This document shows positions 60,848-64,000 of a stretch of 64,000 nt of DNA, piece by piece. The notes below the pieces were generated by a model, which worked only from the letters and a program-made list of their open reading frames with translations, made no database searches and was not told the DNA's origin. A program made the position numbers and the translations under genes. Origin of the DNA: Siderastrea radians (taxonomy: Eukaryota > Cnidaria > Anthozoa > Scleractinia > Rhizangiidae); NCBI GenBank assembly GCA_964017195.1, contig OZ024894.1, positions 611,501 to 675,500 of the forward strand, given 5' to 3'. The first letter of the stretch is position 1. The number at the start of each line of letters is the position of its first letter.

Positions 60848-61171
60848 CGAGAGTGATTGGTCAGACAAATGTCATCAATTGAATCCGTTTTCTGTGAAAT
60901 GAAACATTGAACTCAGTGTTTTTGCCTTTCGTAAAATTGAAATCGTATTTTTCAAGTCGAGAGTGATGCTAATAAATAATAAATAAGCGAACTACATGTA
61001 AGGAAAGGAAAGGAAAACGTCAACCTTGATTAAAAGAAAGTCACTTTTTGAATGCAACTTTGCTTACTTTACTTCGACTATCTCTTACACGATAAAGGGT
61101 GCGTCGGCTCGGTCCCATATTTTATTAGACGAGTTTTGGCAGATTAGTTTGTTTCTAAACATTATGTCAAG

Positions 61172-62863
61172 CTATAGCTGCATTTTCATTCCAGCCCTTT
61201 TCTTGAGAGAGTCCGCCGTTCTTCCGTCTTGAAATTTGAGATCGGGATCCCTCAGAATTGCCGTCCACTGCCCAAACCCGTGCCGATCGATTCCCTTCTT
61301 GAGAAAATCGTCCTCGTCTGCCGTGAATTTCAACACCCGACGATAATTTCTTTGAACTCGCAATTGGTTTGTGGGCGGGGAATCCATTTCTTTAGGGGGC
61401 GCGCTCTTTGTTTCTGCTGTTTTGACTGGAGCTGCAAGACTTGACGTTGAGCCGTTAAACCTCGTTTGCACTTCCCTATCCACCTCCGAGCCTTTCGTGC
61501 CTTGTAGCTTTTGTAGACACTCGTGAGCTTTGACAGCAACTTCGCGCGATCTTTGCTTTTGATAGTGAACTTTTGCAACGGCAGAACTGTGTTTTTGGTC
61601 TTCTGACAAAATTTGTTGCTCCTTGCTTGTGAGCAGATTGAGGCTTTGCGTCTCGACAATTTGACGATAGCGCGTCGGATGAATGAACTTTCCGATTGCA
61701 TCAAACACCAGTTTGCTCATGACGTCGCCCAATTTGCTGTGCTGTCCTCCATTTCTCGTGACCAGAACGAACTCGCACTGGGGTTTTAGCAATGGCCTTA
61801 CGAAATTTATGTAGCTATCGAGCACCTGCATGCTTGCATCGGTCAGAATTAAGGAGTCAAATCCATATTTCCTAGCAGTCTTGAACTTTTTCTGGTCGAT
61901 GAATCCCCCGTTCTCCTTAGCTGCTCTGACCATGTCCACTGTCAAATACTGATAAGTCATAGGCCGAGATCCCTTCACCTTGATGAACAAATACACTGCG
62001 ACAAATTTCGTGGCAAATGTCAAGTCCGAAGGACTAACTTGACCTGGAATAGTTTTGCACGTCTTCACAGTGTTCTCGTAACGAGGCAAATGAAATGTCA
62101 CCACTTCTAACAGTTCTTCCATGGTTGCCCAGTGCCCCCTAGCATCCAAAGTTTCAATGTCTAGATCTTGTGTCCACTGCAGTCTCATCATCTTTGCCAC
62201 CGTCTTGCGCGCTCGTTTAAGGTACAACTCCGTCGAGGACAAATTTCGAAGAACTGTGTCTGATGCGCCGTTTATTTTTCTGAAGTCGATTAATTCGGAG
62301 ATCGCGTCAATGTAGCCCAATCGGCCACCGTGTCCGAGTTTGCATTCATCTTGCAAGTAGTCGATAAACTTGAACAACAGACTATGAGAACACAGGCTAA
62401 AGTCCAGCGCTTCAAAACTCAATTCCTCTTCATCTTCGCAGCAAAATTTGAGAAATATAAAGCATCTCTTGGCTATCTGCTGAGCTGCACGATCTTTCTT
62501 GCAACCCCCACCACTTCCAGTCAACCATTTCGTGAATAACTCGCCAATTTGGCTGGAAACTGAAAACGAAGGCATTACCCTGGCAGTTTGTTTTGTGATT
62601 TCGCCCGATGTATCATCATCGGCAAGTTCTTTGGTACTTGAAACGTCGGGTTTTTCGTCAAAGAAAAAGAACCAACTGTGCTTGGTGTTCACATGTTTCC
62701 TGCAGCCACGTTGACTTTTAAATCCATCGTGATCACACGTTTGTATTGGACAGTGATACAAGCTATCTGTTTCTTCTTTTTCCAAGTGAAGCCGTTTTGG
62801 TTTTGGTGATGAGCCATCGATTTTCGACCAGTCAACCTTACCCTTTTTGTTCATGTCGGACAT
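61172..62863 (-). CDS. C2H2 + Crypton-like tyrosine recombinase + Myb/SANT protein, 563 aa
   Basis: An intronless gene. Domains in order (numbering from the ATG at 62863): C2H2 finger at 38-62 (YHCPIQTC..CRKHVNTKH); a SAM-like helical recombinase N-domain about 105-195; tyrosine recombinase core with Arg300 (KGSRPMTYQYLTVDM), His395-x-x-Arg398 (HPTRYRQIVET), His425 (QKHSSAVAKVHY) and Tyr434; Myb/SANT about 513-556 (KFTADEDDFLKKGIDRHGFG, QWTAIL, FQDGRTADSLKKR). The complete R-HxxR-H-Y set predicts a strand-transfer-competent enzyme, as in Crypton transposons or their domesticated descendants. The frame is open nine codons further upstream but with no ATG (first codon GTG at 62890), so the ATG at 62863 was chosen. 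Confidence 0.85.
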   Translation of the reverse strand: MSDMNKKGKVDWSKIDGSSPKPKRLHLEKEETDSLYHCPIQTCDHDGFKSQRGCRKHVNTKHSWFFFFDEKPDVSSTKELADDDTSGEITKQTARVMPSFSVSSQIGELFTKWLTGSGGGCKKDRAAQQIAKRCFIFLKFCCEDEEELSFEALDFSLCSHSLLFKFIDYLQDECKLGHGGRLGYIDAISELIDFRKINGASDTVLRNLSSTELYLKRARKTVAKMMRLQWTQDLDIETLDARGHWATMEELLEVVTFHLPRYENTVKTCKTIPGQVSPSDLTFATKFVAVYLFIKVKGSRPMTYQYLTVDMVRAAKENGGFIDQKKFKTARKYGFDSLILTDASMQVLDSYINFVRPLLKPQCEFVLVTRNGGQHSKLGDVMSKLVFDAIGKFIHPTRYRQIVETQSLNLLTSKEQQILSEDQKHSSAVAKVHYQKQRSREVAVKAHECLQKLQGTKGSEVDREVQTRFNGSTSSLAAPVKTAETKSAPPKEMDSPPTNQLRVQRNYRRVLKFTADEDDFLKKGIDRHGFGQWTAILRDPDLKFQDGRTADSLKKRAGMKMQL

Positions 62864-63254
62864 CTGAGTGATCCACACAATTTGTTCCACTTACATAAAT
62901 AGTGAACAAAACACAAAGGCGACAAAAAACAATGGCTGTATTGTGCAAGTTTAAACTTTCCCCAACCTGCCCCAACTTGCCCCTGCTTGCTCAGGCATGT
63001 GTCTGCTTGCCACTGTTCATCATTCTTAAGTAAGCTTGCAAATTCGAGGTGATATATGGCGTTGGTGCGATTATATTCAACCTTGCCCGGGCAAGTCTAT
63101 AAGGGCCTCGAAAAGTCTTTAAAAATCTGCTATTGACACTGCTTCGTGTTGTTTGAAACTTAAAACACTACACCAAATGTTTTTGCCAATTAAAAAGCGA
63201 TAAAATCATAGATGGCAAGAAAAGAAGAATGTTTCTGTTGAACAAGATGTACAA

Positions 63255-63812
63255 AGGAACTGTCATTTCTAAATAGGAACCATTTTACATAAATAGGAAC
63301 TAATGGTTAGGAACAAACTGTTCCACGTGCCAATAAAAAGGAACATTTCGTTCAAAACGGAACCTGTTAATAGGAACAATTGTTCCTCAAGTGAATGAAA
63401 AGGAACCAATTTTTCAAAACAGGAACAATGTTAGAAAGGAACAAACGTTCCTTTACAAAAAAAGGAACGTAATTAATTGGGAACCAAAGTTCCTCGTGTC
63501 AGCATAAAGGAACAGCCACTCTAAAACGGAACGCATTGATAGGAACAAATTGTTCCTCAAGCGATTAAAAAGGACCAAAATGATAAAAGAGGAACAATAC
63601 CATTGGGAACACCTGTTCCTAGGCCACTCATTTAGGAACAAAAAGTTCCTTTCAATGTTAAAAATTCGGAACAAAAGGTTCTTTTTAGCTCTAAATGAAC
63701 ACTTTGTTTCTATTTTTAACAGCAATTTGTTCCTTTTGACGCTAAAAGGACCACTCCAAAGAGGAACAATCATCTCTTAATCGGAACGTTCCCAAAGCAA
63801 AAATGGGAACAG
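63255..63812. repeat. Field of GGAAC/GTTCC words
   Basis: About thirty GGAAC or GTTCC pentamers in 560 bp, spaced roughly 10-35 bp. Several are joined as palindromes such as GGAACAATTGTTCC (63373-63386) and GGAACAAATTGTTCC (63542-63556). The spacers are unique, so this is neither a tandem microsatellite nor a CRISPR array. No gene supported. Confidence 0.8.
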
Positions 63813-64000
63813 TGCTAAAAAATAAAAGTAAGTTAAAAAGCCACGTAAAGGATGCATAAAATATGCCAAAGCATCTTATGACTCTCTATACTGAACAGAT
63901 ACAACAGCCAAAATTTGATTGATAAAATCATGCTAGAACATGTTCAAATTTGAAAGTAAAAATTTTGGGAAACGTGAAAGAAAGAAAGAAAGAAATTATC

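Noticed and set aside
63255..63812. CRISPR-like array
   Set aside because: The repeated word is only five bases, spacing is irregular, and the host is eukaryotic.

Overview
The window reads as invertebrate nuclear DNA, most likely from a cnidarian (a coral or anemone; this is inference). Reasons: AT-rich sequence, many short exons with canonical GT..AG junctions, abundant tri- and tetranucleotide microsatellites, foldback/MITE elements, and a secreted gene with an astacin protease, repeated uromodulin-type D8C domains and a ZP-N segment. The window is eukaryotic, so most long open frames between exons are chance or repeat-derived.

Layout. (1) 81-45819, + strand: one large modular gene whose 5' end lies outside the window. 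Five exons encode most of an astacin catalytic domain (81-4142). They are followed by eight D8C exons (357-363 nt) separated by 18-36 nt Pro/Thr linker exons. Two exons of a ZP N-terminal half end at a stop at 45817-45819. Every D8C and linker exon is phase 1-1, so units can be added or lost without breaking the frame. The middle part (about 11.8-43 kb) is a tandem segmental array, and the D8C exons at 13865 and 18430 are nearly identical.

(2) 19409-35212: a complete, apparently intact Polinton/Maverick (adintovirus-like) element of 15,804 bp. It sits in the intron between the sixth and seventh D8C exons. It has 403-bp terminal inverted repeats that look identical and a perfect 6-bp target duplication (TTGACG). 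It encodes a protein-primed DNA polymerase B, an integrase with a chromodomain, a PLA2-like protein, a 50-aa zinc-ribbon-like protein, an adenovirus-type protease, a hydrophobic virion protein and its partial duplicate, major capsid, basic core-like protein, penton-like minor capsid, a PPxY protein, a packaging ATPase, a fibre-like protein and a two-helix membrane protein. The polymerase, integrase and most virion genes read on the - strand. The ATPase, fibre and membrane genes read on the + strand from a divergent region with four 12-bp repeats. Two gene overlaps look like programmed -1 frameshift sites. One is a canonical UUUAAAC heptamer just before the PLA2-like stop, opening exactly into the integrase frame. 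The other is an A12 run in the virion protein/protease overlap.

(3) The Polinton is nested inside a ~2.04-kb foldback element (18939-36790) with 7-bp duplications. The empty site survives in the paralogous intron at 14320-14326. Other elements dated the same way are a TTAA-flanked MITE (11372-11791), a TA-flanked 1.6-kb element (15143-16740) and a 2.1-kb element (37784-39918).

(4) 47.3-58.4 kb: a duplicated promoter/signal-peptide exon (47451, decayed copy near 48950), then intron-like and repeat DNA, then three Pro/Thr linker exons and two alternative terminal exons. This may be a small secreted-protein gene. (5) 60341-60847: a two-exon gene for an 80-aa (including Met) protein of unknown function. 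(6) 61172-62863, - strand: an intronless C2H2 + tyrosine recombinase (Crypton-like) + Myb/SANT protein with a complete R-HxxR-H-Y set. (7) 63.25-63.81 kb: an unusual field of GGAAC/GTTCC words.

Exon boundaries are from splice signals, phase and protein similarity read by eye. No alignment or database search was run.
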